Shown piece after piece: positions 43,392-52,785 of a stretch of DNA of 64,000 bases; within the stretch, counting starts at the first letter, position 1, and every line of letters starts with the position of its first letter. Position numbers and translations under genes: made by a program. The notes beneath the pieces were generated by a model, which was not told the DNA's origin, made no database searches, and was given only the letters and a program-made list of their open reading frames with translations. Origin of the DNA: Streptomyces spiroverticillatus. GTDB lineage: Bacteria > Actinomycetota > Actinomycetes > Streptomycetales > Streptomycetaceae. The stretch spans positions 558,001 to 622,000 of the forward strand of contig BMUX01000001.1 of the NCBI GenBank assembly GCA_014650415.1. Reading direction: 5' to 3'.

Positions 43392-43700
43392 ATGAGCAAC
43401 GCCCCCACCACGCACGCCCCCACCACCACCGAGATCACCGGAGCCCGCACCGAGGACGCGGCCGCCCTCATCACCGGCGCGCGCGAGCGCATCGACGCCC
43501 TGGACGACCGGATCATCGGGCTCGTCCAGGAACGGATGGCCGTTTCGGCGGTCATCCAGGAGGCGCGGATGACGTCGGGCGGGCGCCGGGTGAACCTGTC
43601 GCGCGAGATGGAGATCCTGGGCCACTACAGGGACGCCCTCGGCAAGCCGGGCACGACGCTCGCCATGACGCTGCTCGAACTGTGCCGGGGCCGCGTCTGA
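43392..43700 (+). CDS. Chorismate mutase (AroQ type)
   Basis: A 102-residue all-helical AroQ-class chorismate mutase that converts chorismate to prephenate for Phe and Tyr synthesis. Seen: GARERIDALDDRIIGLVQER (the first helix with catalytic Arg), then QEARM and RRVNLSREMEILGHYRDALG. There is no signal peptide, so it is cytosolic. ATG 43392 follows GGAGTACGG. An aromatic leader peptide and attenuator lie upstream, which fits feedback on aromatic amino-acid supply. No other shikimate gene is adjacent. Confidence 0.88.
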   Translation: MSNAPTTHAPTTTEITGARTEDAAALITGARERIDALDDRIIGLVQERMAVSAVIQEARMTSGGRRVNLSREMEILGHYRDALGKPGTTLAMTLLELCRGRV

Positions 43701-44139
43701 GGCGTCGCGGGACGGCGGAGGGGGCGCGTGCGTTCCTGCGGTCACTCGTACGGCGCGTGACCGGGGCGTCGGCGGCTTCGTTGGTCCCGGTGCCACGCGT
43801 GGCCCCGGCTGGGGCGTGTGACGTACGGGCTTCGCCGGTACGTCGTGGGACCTCGCTCCAGCGTGTGCGACCGGGCGGCAGGGGACAGCCACACGGTCGC
43901 TCCAGGCGGTCGGCTCCGGGGACGCCCGGAGCCGGTCGGCAGGGAACGCACCACCTCTCCAGACCGTGCACCAGTGGCGCGGATCACGTGAAGATTCCGA
44001 GCTGACTCGTACAACCCTTTCTCTCGATCATGGGTCTCCCTTGCGTATCTGTGGACATTGGTGCATCTCCAGCACCCTTGGCCCCTCACATCTCGTGCCA
44101 CGTCCCCCAGAGTGGGCACGCCAGACTTTCTGAGGTCCC
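43701..44139. other. Gene-free region after chorismate mutase
   Basis: 439 nt with no supported gene. It has a modest stem-loop (ACGTACGGGCTTCGCCGGTACGT region, about 43818-43840) that may end chorismate-mutase transcription. The second half should contain the promoter of the sortase-anchored protein. No known RNA family was recognised. Confidence 0.5.
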
Positions 44140-45216
44140 ATGAAATTGCGCCGTTCCCTGGCCCTCGCGGCCGCCACGGCCGTCATAGCCCCCGCTTCGC
44201 TGCTGTCGGCGACGGCCGCCTTCGCGGACACCCCCGCCCCGGGCGCCACCCCGGCGGCCACGGCCTCCCCCGACGCGTCCAAGACGGACGACAAGAAGCC
44301 GGGCGACGCCGCCGGCACGTCCGGCGACAAGAAGGACGAGAAGCCCGGCGACGCCGTCGCCGACAAGCAGGACCAGAAGCAGGACGACACGAAGCAGGAC
44401 GGCAAGGTCCCGGACAAGAAGGACGAGACCAAGCCCGACACCGGCAAGGACGGCAAGCCCGTCAAGCCCGGCGCGTCCGTCGCCCCCTCCCCCTCGGCTC
44501 CCGCCAAGGACGGGGAGGAGGAGATCGACGAGGACCTCGACGAGGACTTCCTGTGCAAGGACGTCAAGGTCGACGTCCGGCTGAGCGGTGTGCCCGGCAA
44601 GATCGTCGCGGGCAGCGGCTGGCACGCCTTCGACCTGAGCTTCGTCAACAAGTCGGGCCGTGACCTCGAAGGCGTCGCGTTCCTGGCCGCCGTCGCCAAG
44701 GACGCCGAGGCCGACGAGCCCTTCGACAACAAGCAGATCCAGCTCCAGGCGTACAACGAGGACGCCAAGCGCTGGGAGGCCGTCACCATCGAGGACCTGA
44801 GCGCCGGCTACGTCGGTGAGACGGAGATCTTCGAGGCCGACGCCGAGGTCAGGGTCAAGCTGCGGCTGAGCGTCAAGCAGGGTGCCCCCGCGGGCTCCGG
44901 CTTCACCTTCGGCGGCAGCATGTACATCGACAGTGGCGAGGAGTGCTTCGGCATCGCCTCCAACTCCTACCGCTTCCAGATCGTGAAGCCCGGTACGGAC
45001 ACCGACGGCACCAAGCCCCAGGAGGGCGGCAAGACCCCGCTGCCCCCGAAGAAGCCGGCCAAGCCTGCCCCCGGCAAGCTGCCGCAGCTCGAGGGCAACC
45101 TCGCCGAGACCGGCGCTTCCTCGCAGCTGCCGATGTTCGCCCTGGCGGGCGGCGCGGCCGTGGCGCTGGGCGCGGGCGCGATGTTCGTCGTGCGCCGTAA
45201 GAAGGCGCAGGCGTAA
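44140..45216 (+). CDS. Sortase-anchored cell-wall protein (LAETG)
   Basis: A 358-residue cell-wall protein. A signal peptide (MKLRRSLALAAATAVIAPAS, cleavage after AFA) is followed by ~110 residues of Lys/Asp/Pro/Gly-rich linker. A folded domain (about residues 128-285) has two Cys (FLCKDVKVD, EECFGIAS). A Pro/Lys stalk then leads to the sorting signal LAETG, a hydrophobic helix (PMFALAGGAAVALGAGAMFV) and the tail RRKKAQA. LAxTG is the class E sortase motif of Streptomyces. ATG 44140 has GAGG upstream. A strong terminator follows. Confidence 0.92.
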   Translation: MKLRRSLALAAATAVIAPASLLSATAAFADTPAPGATPAATASPDASKTDDKKPGDAAGTSGDKKDEKPGDAVADKQDQKQDDTKQDGKVPDKKDETKPDTGKDGKPVKPGASVAPSPSAPAKDGEEEIDEDLDEDFLCKDVKVDVRLSGVPGKIVAGSGWHAFDLSFVNKSGRDLEGVAFLAAVAKDAEADEPFDNKQIQLQAYNEDAKRWEAVTIEDLSAGYVGETEIFEADAEVRVKLRLSVKQGAPAGSGFTFGGSMYIDSGEECFGIASNSYRFQIVKPGTDTDGTKPQEGGKTPLPPKKPAKPAPGKLPQLEGNLAETGASSQLPMFALAGGAAVALGAGAMFVVRRKKAQA

Positions 45217-45227
45217 CAACCGCTGAG

Positions 45228-45261
45228 AGGGGGCTGCATTCGGAGGGGGATGCAGCCCCCT
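45228..45261. terminator. Terminator between the sortase substrate and GMC oxidoreductase genes
   Basis: A 12-bp perfect stem (45228-45239 with 45250-45261) has a 10-nt loop. It lies between convergent stops and works from either side. Confidence 0.85.
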
Positions 45262-45279
45262 TTCGCGTACCCGGAACCG

Positions 45280-47121
45280 CTACTTCTTCTTCGGCGGCAC
45301 CGCCGGAACCGCCAGCAGCGGCAGCCGCAGCGCGCCGAACGCCTTCTCCGGCACGGCCGGGGACACGGGCTCCACGGCCGCGAGCCGTACGTACGCCTCG
45401 CCCTGCGCCGGACGCGGATCCGCGTCGCCCTTGTTGGGCCAGAGCGACATGGCGCGTTCCGCTTGCGCGGTGATGGTGAGGGAGGGGTTCACCCCGAGGT
45501 TCGCGGAGACCGCCGAGCCGTCGACGACGGAGATGCCGGGGTGCCCGTAGAGGCGGTGGTACGGGTCGATGACGCCCTCGTCCGCGCTCGCCCCGATCGG
45601 GCAGCCGCCCAGGAAGTGGGCGGTGAGCGGGGTGCCCATCAGCTCGCCGATGTTGCTGCCCGCGAAGCCGTTGATCTCCTTCGCGAGGAGGGTGGCCGCC
45701 CGGGTCGCCTCGGGGATCTGCTTGGGGTTGGGCGCGCCGTGGCCCTGGCGGGCGGTGAGCAGGCCCTTTCCGATACCGCCCGGTTTGCGGTACGTCGTCA
45801 GGGAGTTGTCCAGGGACTGCATGACGAGCCCGATGATGGTCTTCTCCGACCAGCGGTGGTTGGAGAGGGAGCGCACGGCGAGCGTGGGGTGGCGCAGGAC
45901 GTTGACGGCCCAGCCCAGCGCGCGCGGGAACTTCTCCGCGTACGGCACCTGGAGGATGGACATCGCGCCCATCGCGTTGGAGCCCCTGCCGTAGCGGACC
46001 GGCTCGATGTGGGTGTTGGCGTCGGGGTGGATGGAGGACGTGATGGCGACCCCGCGCGTGAAGTCGACCTTCCCCGACCCGTCGGAGGCGCCCAGCTGCG
46101 TGCCGTGCGCCTTGCGGTAGCGGCGGTCGGTGGTCTGGGAGCCCACCAGGGCCTCGGAGTTGGTACGGGTCAGCTCGCCGAGCCGTTCCGAGATGCGGGG
46201 CAGGTGGCCGCCGTCCTTCATGGCGTGCAGGAGGGTCTGGGTGCCGTACGTCCCGGCCGCGACGACGACCCGGCGGGCCCGGAAGATCCGCTGCGTGCCC
46301 TTGCGGCGGGCGTCGGTGGGGGCGGTGGCGACGCGGTAGCCGCCGTCGGGGTGCTCGGTGAGGCCGAGGACGGAGGTCATGGGGTGGATGACGGCCCCGG
46401 CCTGTTCGGCGAGGTGGAGGTAGTTCTCGTTGAGGGTGTTCTTGGCGCCGTGGCGGCAGCCGGTCATGCACTCGCCGCATTCGTGACACGCCGTACGAGC
46501 AGGGCCTTTTCCACCGAAGTACGGATCGGGAACTTCGCGGCCCGGTCCGGTCGTTGACTCACCATCGGCGTCCCGTCCGTCGCCGTAGAAGACGCCCACC
46601 GGGGCGAGATGGAAGGTGTCGCCCACTCCCATCGCCTCGGCGGTCGCCTTCAGGTGGACGTCGGAGGGGGTCATGGTCGGGTTGATGCGCACGCCCAGCA
46701 TCCGCTTGGCCTGGTCGTAGTACGGAGCGAGTTCGTCCTGCCAGTCGGTGATGCCCGCCCACTGCTGGTCCGAGAAGAAGGGAGCGGGGGGTACGTAGAG
46801 GGTGTTGGCGTAGTTCAGCGAACCTCCGCCGACGCCCGCACCTGCCAGGACCATGACGTTTCCCAACAGGTGCACCCGCTGGATGCCGAAGAGGCCCAGC
46901 GCGGGAGCCCACAGGTAGTTCTTCAGGTCCCAGGAGTTCTTGGGCAGGGAGTCGCGGGTGAAGCGGCGACCGGCCTCCAGGACGCCGACGCGGTACCCCT
47001 TCTCCGTGAGCCGGAGCGCGGAGACGGCACCGCCGAAGCCGGAGCCGACGACGATCACGTCGTAGTCGAACTCCCCGTCGTCGACGTGGTTTTGGGCAGA
47101 GCTCTCCTCGGACACGTGCAC
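45280..47121 (-). CDS. GMC-family FAD oxidoreductase, cholesterol-oxidase-like
   Basis: A 613-residue flavoprotein. The N-terminal FAD site is VIVVGSGFGGAVSALRLTEK, then GVGGGSLNYANT. A Cys-rich stretch (CHECGECMTGCRHGAKNTL) resembles an iron-sulfur-like or structural metal site. The C-terminal GMC catalytic segment includes VVDGSAVSANLGVNPSLTIT with the expected Asn/His region. The layout matches the GMC group containing cholesterol oxidases, so it may act on sterols or related alcohols, but the substrate is not established. It lies on the same strand as the aldehyde dehydrogenase gene. Confidence 0.88.
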   Translation of the reverse strand: MHVSEESSAQNHVDDGEFDYDVIVVGSGFGGAVSALRLTEKGYRVGVLEAGRRFTRDSLPKNSWDLKNYLWAPALGLFGIQRVHLLGNVMVLAGAGVGGGSLNYANTLYVPPAPFFSDQQWAGITDWQDELAPYYDQAKRMLGVRINPTMTPSDVHLKATAEAMGVGDTFHLAPVGVFYGDGRDADGESTTGPGREVPDPYFGGKGPARTACHECGECMTGCRHGAKNTLNENYLHLAEQAGAVIHPMTSVLGLTEHPDGGYRVATAPTDARRKGTQRIFRARRVVVAAGTYGTQTLLHAMKDGGHLPRISERLGELTRTNSEALVGSQTTDRRYRKAHGTQLGASDGSGKVDFTRGVAITSSIHPDANTHIEPVRYGRGSNAMGAMSILQVPYAEKFPRALGWAVNVLRHPTLAVRSLSNHRWSEKTIIGLVMQSLDNSLTTYRKPGGIGKGLLTARQGHGAPNPKQIPEATRAATLLAKEINGFAGSNIGELMGTPLTAHFLGGCPIGASADEGVIDPYHRLYGHPGISVVDGSAVSANLGVNPSLTITAQAERAMSLWPNKGDADPRPAQGEAYVRLAAVEPVSPAVPEKAFGALRLPLLAVPAVPPKKK

Positions 47122-47208
47122 ACCTCGTTCTTTTCGTTCTTTGAAAAGTGAATAGAGAGAGGCGGTACGGGGCGGGGCCTGCGCCCGCCCCTCCCCGCGC
47201 CCGGCGCC

Positions 47209-48825
47209 TCAGCGCAGGCGCAGTGCCTTCATCGCCTTGAGGCTGGTGGTCATGAACGCCGCGTACTTCTCGTCGTCCATCCCGAAGGACGGGGCGAGCG
47301 GGATCAGCCGCTGGTGGGCGACGGTCTGCGCCTCGGTGTACTTCAGGATGCCCTCGGAGCCGTGCCGGCGGCTCAGCCCGGACTCCTTCATGCCGCCCAT
47401 GGGGGCGCGGACACTGGCGTACGCGGGACCGTAGCCCTCGTTGATGTTCACCGTGCCGGTGCGCAGCCGGGAGGCGACGGCGTGGCCGCGCTTGGCGCTC
47501 CTGGTCCAGACGCTCGAATTCAGGCCGTACGACGTCCCGTTGGCCTCCGCGATCACCTCGTCCTCGTCGCGGAACCGGTAGATCGAGACGACCGGGCCGA
47601 AGGTCTCCTCGCCGCAGACCGCCATCGGGGTCTCGACGCCCTCCAGGATGGTCGGCTCGTAGAAGTAGGGGCCGAGGTCGGGGCGGGCGGTGCCGCCGGC
47701 GAGGACGGTGGCGCCCTTGTTGACGGCCTCGTCCACGTGCCGGGTGACGGTCTCCAGCTGCCGGGGGCCGACCAGGGAGCCCAGGTCCGCGCCGTACGCG
47801 AGGGAGTTGCCGAGGCGCATGGCCTTGGTGCGGGCGACGAAGCGCTGCACGAAGTCGTCGGCGATCGACTCGTGGACGTACAGCCGCTCGATGGAGATGC
47901 AGAGCTGGCCCGCGGAGGCGAAGCAGGCGCGGACGGCTCCGGCGGCGGCCTTCTCGACGTCGGCGTCCTCCAGGACCAGCATGGCGTTCTTGCCGCCGAG
48001 TTCGAGGGAGACGCCGACCAGGCGGGCGCCCGCGTTCTGGGCGATCTCGCGGCCGGTGCGGGTGGAGCCGGTGAAGGAGACGTAGTCGGCGTGCTGGACG
48101 ACGGCGGGGCCGACGACCGGGCCCTCGCCGAGGACGACCTGGAAGACCTCCGGCGGCAGCCCCGCCTCGATCAGCAGGTCACGGCCCCACAGGGCGGACA
48201 GCGCGGTCTCGGTGTCGGGCTTCATCACCAGGGCGTTGCCCGCGACCAGGGCGGGCAGGCAGTCGCCCACGGACAGCTCGAAGGGGTAGTTCCACGGCGA
48301 GATCTGGCCGACGACGCCGCGCGGCTGGCGCTGCTCGGTGACCTTGGTGAGGACGGGGACGGCGCCCGTGTGCCGCTTGGGCTTGAGGTACGAGGGGGCC
48401 TGGCGGCCGTAGTGCCGGGCGGCCATCGCGACGGCCTGGATCTCCTCGTGCGCGTGCAAGCGGGCCTTGCCGGTCTCCAGCTGGATCAGGTCGAGGATCT
48501 CGGCCTGCCGCTGGAGGACCAGGTCGTGGAAGCGCAGCAGCACGGCGGCGCGCTGCTTGACGGGCAGGCCGCCCCAGGCGGGCTGGGCGGCACGGGCCCG
48601 CTCGAAGGCGAGGGCGACGTCCTCGGGGGTGGACTCGGGGAGGTCGGCCAGCTTCTCGCCGGTGAACGGGGCGTGGCTCGCGGTCCGTCCGGAGCCGACC
48701 ACGCCCCGGGTCAGCTGGGCCACCACCTCGGGAGTGACCACGTCGGCCGCGGTGCGCGCGCCGGCCGGCGCGGGGGCCGTGGGGTTGGTGCCGAGGGGTG
48801 CCGTGAGGGCCTGCGAGTCCGTCAT
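47209..48825 (-). CDS. NAD(P)-dependent succinic-semialdehyde dehydrogenase family aldehyde dehydrogenase
   Basis: A 538-residue aldehyde dehydrogenase of the GabD2/SSADH type, oxidising succinic semialdehyde or a similar aldehyde. Motifs: the oxyanion Asn in SPWNYPFELSVGDCLPALVA, the NAD-binding SFTGSTRTG, the general base Glu in VSLELGGKNAML, the catalytic Cys in CFASAGQLCISIERLY, and EETFGPVVSIY. The GMC oxidoreductase follows ~90 nt downstream and could make its aldehyde substrate. The start is ATG 48825. Confidence 0.88.
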   Translation of the reverse strand: MTDSQALTAPLGTNPTAPAPAGARTAADVVTPEVVAQLTRGVVGSGRTASHAPFTGEKLADLPESTPEDVALAFERARAAQPAWGGLPVKQRAAVLLRFHDLVLQRQAEILDLIQLETGKARLHAHEEIQAVAMAARHYGRQAPSYLKPKRHTGAVPVLTKVTEQRQPRGVVGQISPWNYPFELSVGDCLPALVAGNALVMKPDTETALSALWGRDLLIEAGLPPEVFQVVLGEGPVVGPAVVQHADYVSFTGSTRTGREIAQNAGARLVGVSLELGGKNAMLVLEDADVEKAAAGAVRACFASAGQLCISIERLYVHESIADDFVQRFVARTKAMRLGNSLAYGADLGSLVGPRQLETVTRHVDEAVNKGATVLAGGTARPDLGPYFYEPTILEGVETPMAVCGEETFGPVVSIYRFRDEDEVIAEANGTSYGLNSSVWTRSAKRGHAVASRLRTGTVNINEGYGPAYASVRAPMGGMKESGLSRRHGSEGILKYTEAQTVAHQRLIPLAPSFGMDDEKYAAFMTTSLKAMKALRLR

Positions 48826-48964
48826 GCGTGCGAGCGTATTGCGCGCCGGGCACTTTTGGTACCCGTCGGTAACGGCTTTTCACCGGCCTCTCACGACCGC
48901 GCCAGCGGTTGCTGGCACATAGCCCCTGATCAGGGCCGTTCCCTTCGCCGACAGGCGACTTCTG

Positions 48965-50653
48965 TCAGAGGTCCAGGATCTTGAGGTTCTCGGTGATGTC
49001 GCGGAACAGCTGCTCGCCCTCGGCGGTGAACTTGCCCTCGCCCGGCATGGAGACCCGTAGCCGCCAGTAGGCGTCCTTCTCCTTGCTGGCGACCAGACGC
49101 TCGTGCAAGCGGTGGTGGACCGCATCCTTCTTGCCCGCTTCGGACCGGTCGGTGAAGTCGACCGTCACGTCGAAGGCGGGCCTGTCCTGCTGGGTGGAGT
49201 CCTTGGAGGTCACCTTGGGATCGCCGAGCTCGGTGCCGTACTGGCCGCCCTTCTTGTAGTGCTCCGTCCAGGCCTCGCGGGTCGGCTTGAGGTCGGTCGC
49301 GGCCAGCTTGCTGATCGTGACGCGCTCCAGATACACCGCGAAGACGTTGCCCGGCTCGCGGAAGGACTCCGCCGATTCGTTGTTGTCCTCCGTCGAGATG
49401 TAGTCCGCCGGCAGGTAGATGTCCGCCGTGACGCTCTGCAGCGCACGGTGCACCTTCCACCCCTCCGGGGGCGCGTCGCCCGCGAAGGGGTTCAGCAGGA
49501 CCAGGACGAGGGCGAGGGCGACCACCACGACACCGCCGAGCAGCCCGAACCGGGCCTTCTTGCTGCGCTGGAGCACCGGCGGCACCCAGTCCGCGGCAGT
49601 GCCCTGCGGCATCACCCGGGTCGGCGCCGACGGGGGCGGCGGTGCCTGCCCCGTCGCCTTCTCCAGGGCATGGCGCACCTCGGTCGCACTCGGCCGGGCC
49701 GCCGGATCCTTGTGCAGCAGCCGCATCACCAGTTCCCCGAAGGCCCCCGACCCCCGGGCGGGCGTCTGCGGTTCGGCCGAGAGGACGGCCTGGAGGGTGG
49801 CGGGGGTGTTGGAGCGCCGGTACGGGGACATGCCCTCGACGGCGGCGTAGAGCACCACACCCAGCGACCACAGGTCGGACGCAGGACCCGGACGCTGCCC
49901 CAACACCCTTTCCGGGGCGATGAATTCGGGCGATCCGACGAAACCGCCGGTCTCGGTGAGCCCCTGCTCGCCCTCCACCTGGGCGATGCCGAAGTCACTG
50001 AGGACGACCCGGCCGCCCTGCCCGAGCAGTACGTTGTCCGGCTTGACGTCGCGGTGCAGCACTCCGGCCTGGTGGGCGGCGGTCAGCGCGCCGAGGACGT
50101 CGAGACCGATCCGGGCGGCCTCCCGTACGTCGAGGGTGCCCTCCTGGAGGCGGTCGGCCAGCGAGTGGCCCTGGACCAGCTCCATCACGATCCACGGCTT
50201 GCCGTCCTCGACCACCACGTCGTGCATGGTCACCACGGACGGGTGGTCGATCCCGGCGGCGGCCCGCGCCTCGCGCTGCATGCGCAGGTAGACGTTCTGC
50301 CGGTCGCGCTCGGGGAGGTGGTCGGGGACGCGGGGCTCCTTCACCGCGACGTCGCGGTCCACGATCTCGTCGTGGGCCCGCCAGACCGTACCCATGCCGC
50401 CGTGGCCGAGGCGCGAGACCAGGCGGTAGCGGCCGCCGATGGTGCGGCCCGACTCCGGGTCGGTCAACTGGGTGGCGGCGGTGGGCGCTTGGTGGTGCGC
50501 GGGTCCCTCCGGCGGGTGGGGCGGCTGGACCGGTACATGGGCCCGCGTGGGCTGCTCGGACCCGTGCGCCTGCGTGGGCTGTTCCTGTGGTGCGTTCGGC
50601 GGACGGAGCCCGTAACTGGTGGGCTCGTACGCCTGTCCCCCGTCGTTCGTCAT
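48965..50653 (-). CDS. Receptor-type Ser/Thr kinase 1
   Basis: A 562-residue protein. The kinase domain (~35-310 after a Pro/His/Thr-rich start) has LGHGGMGTVWRAHD, VAVKEP (Lys), HRDVKPDN and SDFGIAQ with the APE motif. A hydrophobic helix (LLGGVVVVALALVLVLL) leads to an outside domain beginning GWKVHRALQSVTADIYLP and ending DITENLKILDL. ATG 50653 is chosen; ATG 50662 is 9 nt upstream. The CAGGAT hexamer just upstream would suit a leaderless start. It is the last of four tandem kinase-like genes. Confidence 0.9.
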   Translation of the reverse strand: MTNDGGQAYEPTSYGLRPPNAPQEQPTQAHGSEQPTRAHVPVQPPHPPEGPAHHQAPTAATQLTDPESGRTIGGRYRLVSRLGHGGMGTVWRAHDEIVDRDVAVKEPRVPDHLPERDRQNVYLRMQREARAAAGIDHPSVVTMHDVVVEDGKPWIVMELVQGHSLADRLQEGTLDVREAARIGLDVLGALTAAHQAGVLHRDVKPDNVLLGQGGRVVLSDFGIAQVEGEQGLTETGGFVGSPEFIAPERVLGQRPGPASDLWSLGVVLYAAVEGMSPYRRSNTPATLQAVLSAEPQTPARGSGAFGELVMRLLHKDPAARPSATEVRHALEKATGQAPPPPSAPTRVMPQGTAADWVPPVLQRSKKARFGLLGGVVVVALALVLVLLNPFAGDAPPEGWKVHRALQSVTADIYLPADYISTEDNNESAESFREPGNVFAVYLERVTISKLAATDLKPTREAWTEHYKKGGQYGTELGDPKVTSKDSTQQDRPAFDVTVDFTDRSEAGKKDAVHHRLHERLVASKEKDAYWRLRVSMPGEGKFTAEGEQLFRDITENLKILDL

Positions 50654-50759
50654 GCTCCCCATCCTGACGGGTGCGCGCCGGAGGGTGCCACGGGGGTGAT
50701 TGAGCGATACACAGCCGTGACCGTGTCAACACCCCAGCACCACGGACCTTCCCGGGACC

Positions 50760-52649
50760 CTACGGCTTGACCCGCCAGCCCTGCTTCAGGACCTCGAAGC
50801 GCTGCTTCGTCGTCTCCCGCTCGGCGGCGGGCCCGGTGACGTACAGCGCGTACTCGGGGCCGGTCTCGTCGATGTAGAGCATGTCCACGGCGTACCGGGG
50901 GCCGGCCGTCTGCCCCTTCTCGCGGAAGGTGAACTCCAGGACGCCGCTCTTCCGGTCCCGGTAGTTGTCCTGCTCCAGGCTCACCCGCCGGTAGTCGGGC
51001 AGTGTGCCGATGTTCTTCTCCAGCCGGAGGAGGTGGTCGTAGGGGTTGCTGTAGTCGGGCGTGGGGTCGACATTGATGCGGATCATGTGGCGGCCGTTGT
51101 CCGGGGTGTAGTCGTACTGGCCGGGGCCGGTCTGCTCCCGCTGCCAGCCGTCCGGGACGGGCAGGCTGAACCGGGCCTCGTTCGCCCGGTGCCAACCCGC
51201 CGGAACCTCGCCCGCCTTGGGCGTGGGCTTGGGCTCGTCCTTGCCCTTGCCCTTGTCCTTGGCGGGCTCGCTGCCGCCGCCCTGCTGCCCCGCGACGGCG
51301 GCGGTCCGGTCGCCTTCAGCGGTGCTGGAGCTGTCGTTGCTCTTCCACTGGAGGACGCCGAAGACGGCCCCGCCGCCGATGACCGCCGCCGCCAGCACCA
51401 CCAGCAGCACCTTCCCGCGCGACTTGCCCTGCGCGGGCGGCACGGAGGACGACGACGGCGCTGACGGTCCGTACTGCTGCGGGTAGGTGTGCGACTGCGA
51501 CGCCGGCTGCGGGAAGTACCCCTGAGACCCCGGCGACCCCTGCGACCCCGGCGCGCTCTGCGGCGACGTGTGCGCGAACGGCGGAGTGTGCCCGGTCGGC
51601 GGCGTGTGCCCGGACGACGGGTGCTGGTAGGCGTGCGGGTACTGATGGGCCGCCGATACGTTCTCCACGCCCGGCCCCGGCTGCTGCCGCGTCGGCGGCA
51701 TCGGCGTCGCGGAGGTCAGCTCCTCCTGGGACACCTGCCGGGTCGGCACGAACTCCTGCGCCGCCCTGGGCCGGCGCCCCTCCCGCGCCTCCCGCAGCAT
51801 CTGCTCCGTCTCGGCCGCCGTGGGGCGCTCGTCGGCCTCCTTGCGCAGCAGCGCGGTGATCACCGGGGCCAGCGCCCCCGCGTTGTACGACGGCGACGGG
51901 TCCTCCGCGACCACCGCCTGCATGGTGCTGATCGGCGAGGTCCTGCGGAACGGCGAGCGCTCCTCGACCGCCGTGTACAGCGTCGCGCCCAGCGCCCACA
52001 GGTCGGACGCCGGGCCCGGGTCCTCGCCCCGGATGCGCTCGGGCGCCAAGTAGTCCAGCGAGCCGACCAGTTCGCCGGTGCGCGTGATGGTCGAGTCGCC
52101 CTCGATGGCGGCGATCCCGAAGTCGGTGAGCAGCACCCGGCCGTCCTTGGCCAGCATCACGTTGCCCGGCTTGACGTCCCGGTGCAGCACACCCACGTTG
52201 TGCGCGGCCCGCAGTGCGGCCAGCACCAGAAGGCCGATCCGGGCGCCCTCCTCCGGGGAGACGCTGCCGGTCTCCTTGAGGGCGTCCGCGAGGGAGGGCC
52301 CGTCGACGTACTCCATGACGATCCACGGGCGGTCGTCGTGCTCCAGCACGTCGTGCACGGTGACGACACCGGGGTGGTTGATGCGGGCGGCGGCCCGCGC
52401 CTCCTTCTGGGTGCGGGCGTGCAGCACGATCCGGTCGGCCTCGGCCGCGTACAGCCCGGCCCGCAACTCCTTGACGGCGACGGTGCGGTGCAGCACTTCG
52501 TCGCGGGCGCGCCAGACGCGGCCCATGCCGCCGCTGCCCAGGACGTCGCCCAGCCGGTAGCGCCCGGCGAGCAGTTCGCCCGTGCGTATCCCGCCACCCG
52601 TACCGTCCGTGGCGTTCCTGCCGCCCTCTGTGCCCTCTGCGTGCTCCAC
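50760..52649 (-). CDS. Receptor-type Ser/Thr kinase 2
   Basis: A 629-residue protein. The kinase domain has GDVLGSGGMGRVWRARDEVL, VAVKELRAG, HRDVKPGNVMLA and TDFGIAAIEG, all intact. A Pro/Gln/His/Thr-rich linker of ~150 residues follows, then one membrane helix (VLLVVLAAAVIGGGAVFGVL) and a C-terminal outside domain (GWHRANEARFSLPVPDGW to GWRVKP). The start is uncertain; GTG 52649 is chosen for GGTGGG upstream, while GTG 52664 and 52661 and TTG 52679 are possible. Its outside domain resembles those of its neighbours. Confidence 0.88.
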   Translation of the reverse strand: MEHAEGTEGGRNATDGTGGGIRTGELLAGRYRLGDVLGSGGMGRVWRARDEVLHRTVAVKELRAGLYAAEADRIVLHARTQKEARAAARINHPGVVTVHDVLEHDDRPWIVMEYVDGPSLADALKETGSVSPEEGARIGLLVLAALRAAHNVGVLHRDVKPGNVMLAKDGRVLLTDFGIAAIEGDSTITRTGELVGSLDYLAPERIRGEDPGPASDLWALGATLYTAVEERSPFRRTSPISTMQAVVAEDPSPSYNAGALAPVITALLRKEADERPTAAETEQMLREAREGRRPRAAQEFVPTRQVSQEELTSATPMPPTRQQPGPGVENVSAAHQYPHAYQHPSSGHTPPTGHTPPFAHTSPQSAPGSQGSPGSQGYFPQPASQSHTYPQQYGPSAPSSSSVPPAQGKSRGKVLLVVLAAAVIGGGAVFGVLQWKSNDSSSTAEGDRTAAVAGQQGGGSEPAKDKGKGKDEPKPTPKAGEVPAGWHRANEARFSLPVPDGWQREQTGPGQYDYTPDNGRHMIRINVDPTPDYSNPYDHLLRLEKNIGTLPDYRRVSLEQDNYRDRKSGVLEFTFREKGQTAGPRYAVDMLYIDETGPEYALYVTGPAAERETTKQRFEVLKQGWRVKP

Positions 52650-52785
52650 GATCCAGCCCACCACCCCGTGTCTCGGCAACCCAGGTTACGGATGGCGGAT
52701 GCGGGCGGGGAACACAGGGCCGATCACGAGACCGCACCGTGATGCCGCACGACGCGGCGCGGACCGGGTGATTCCCGTACGAACA

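Noticed and set aside
50701..50759. TTGACA-like element upstream of kinase 1
   Set aside because: A TTGACA word exists, but no -10 lies at a proper distance.
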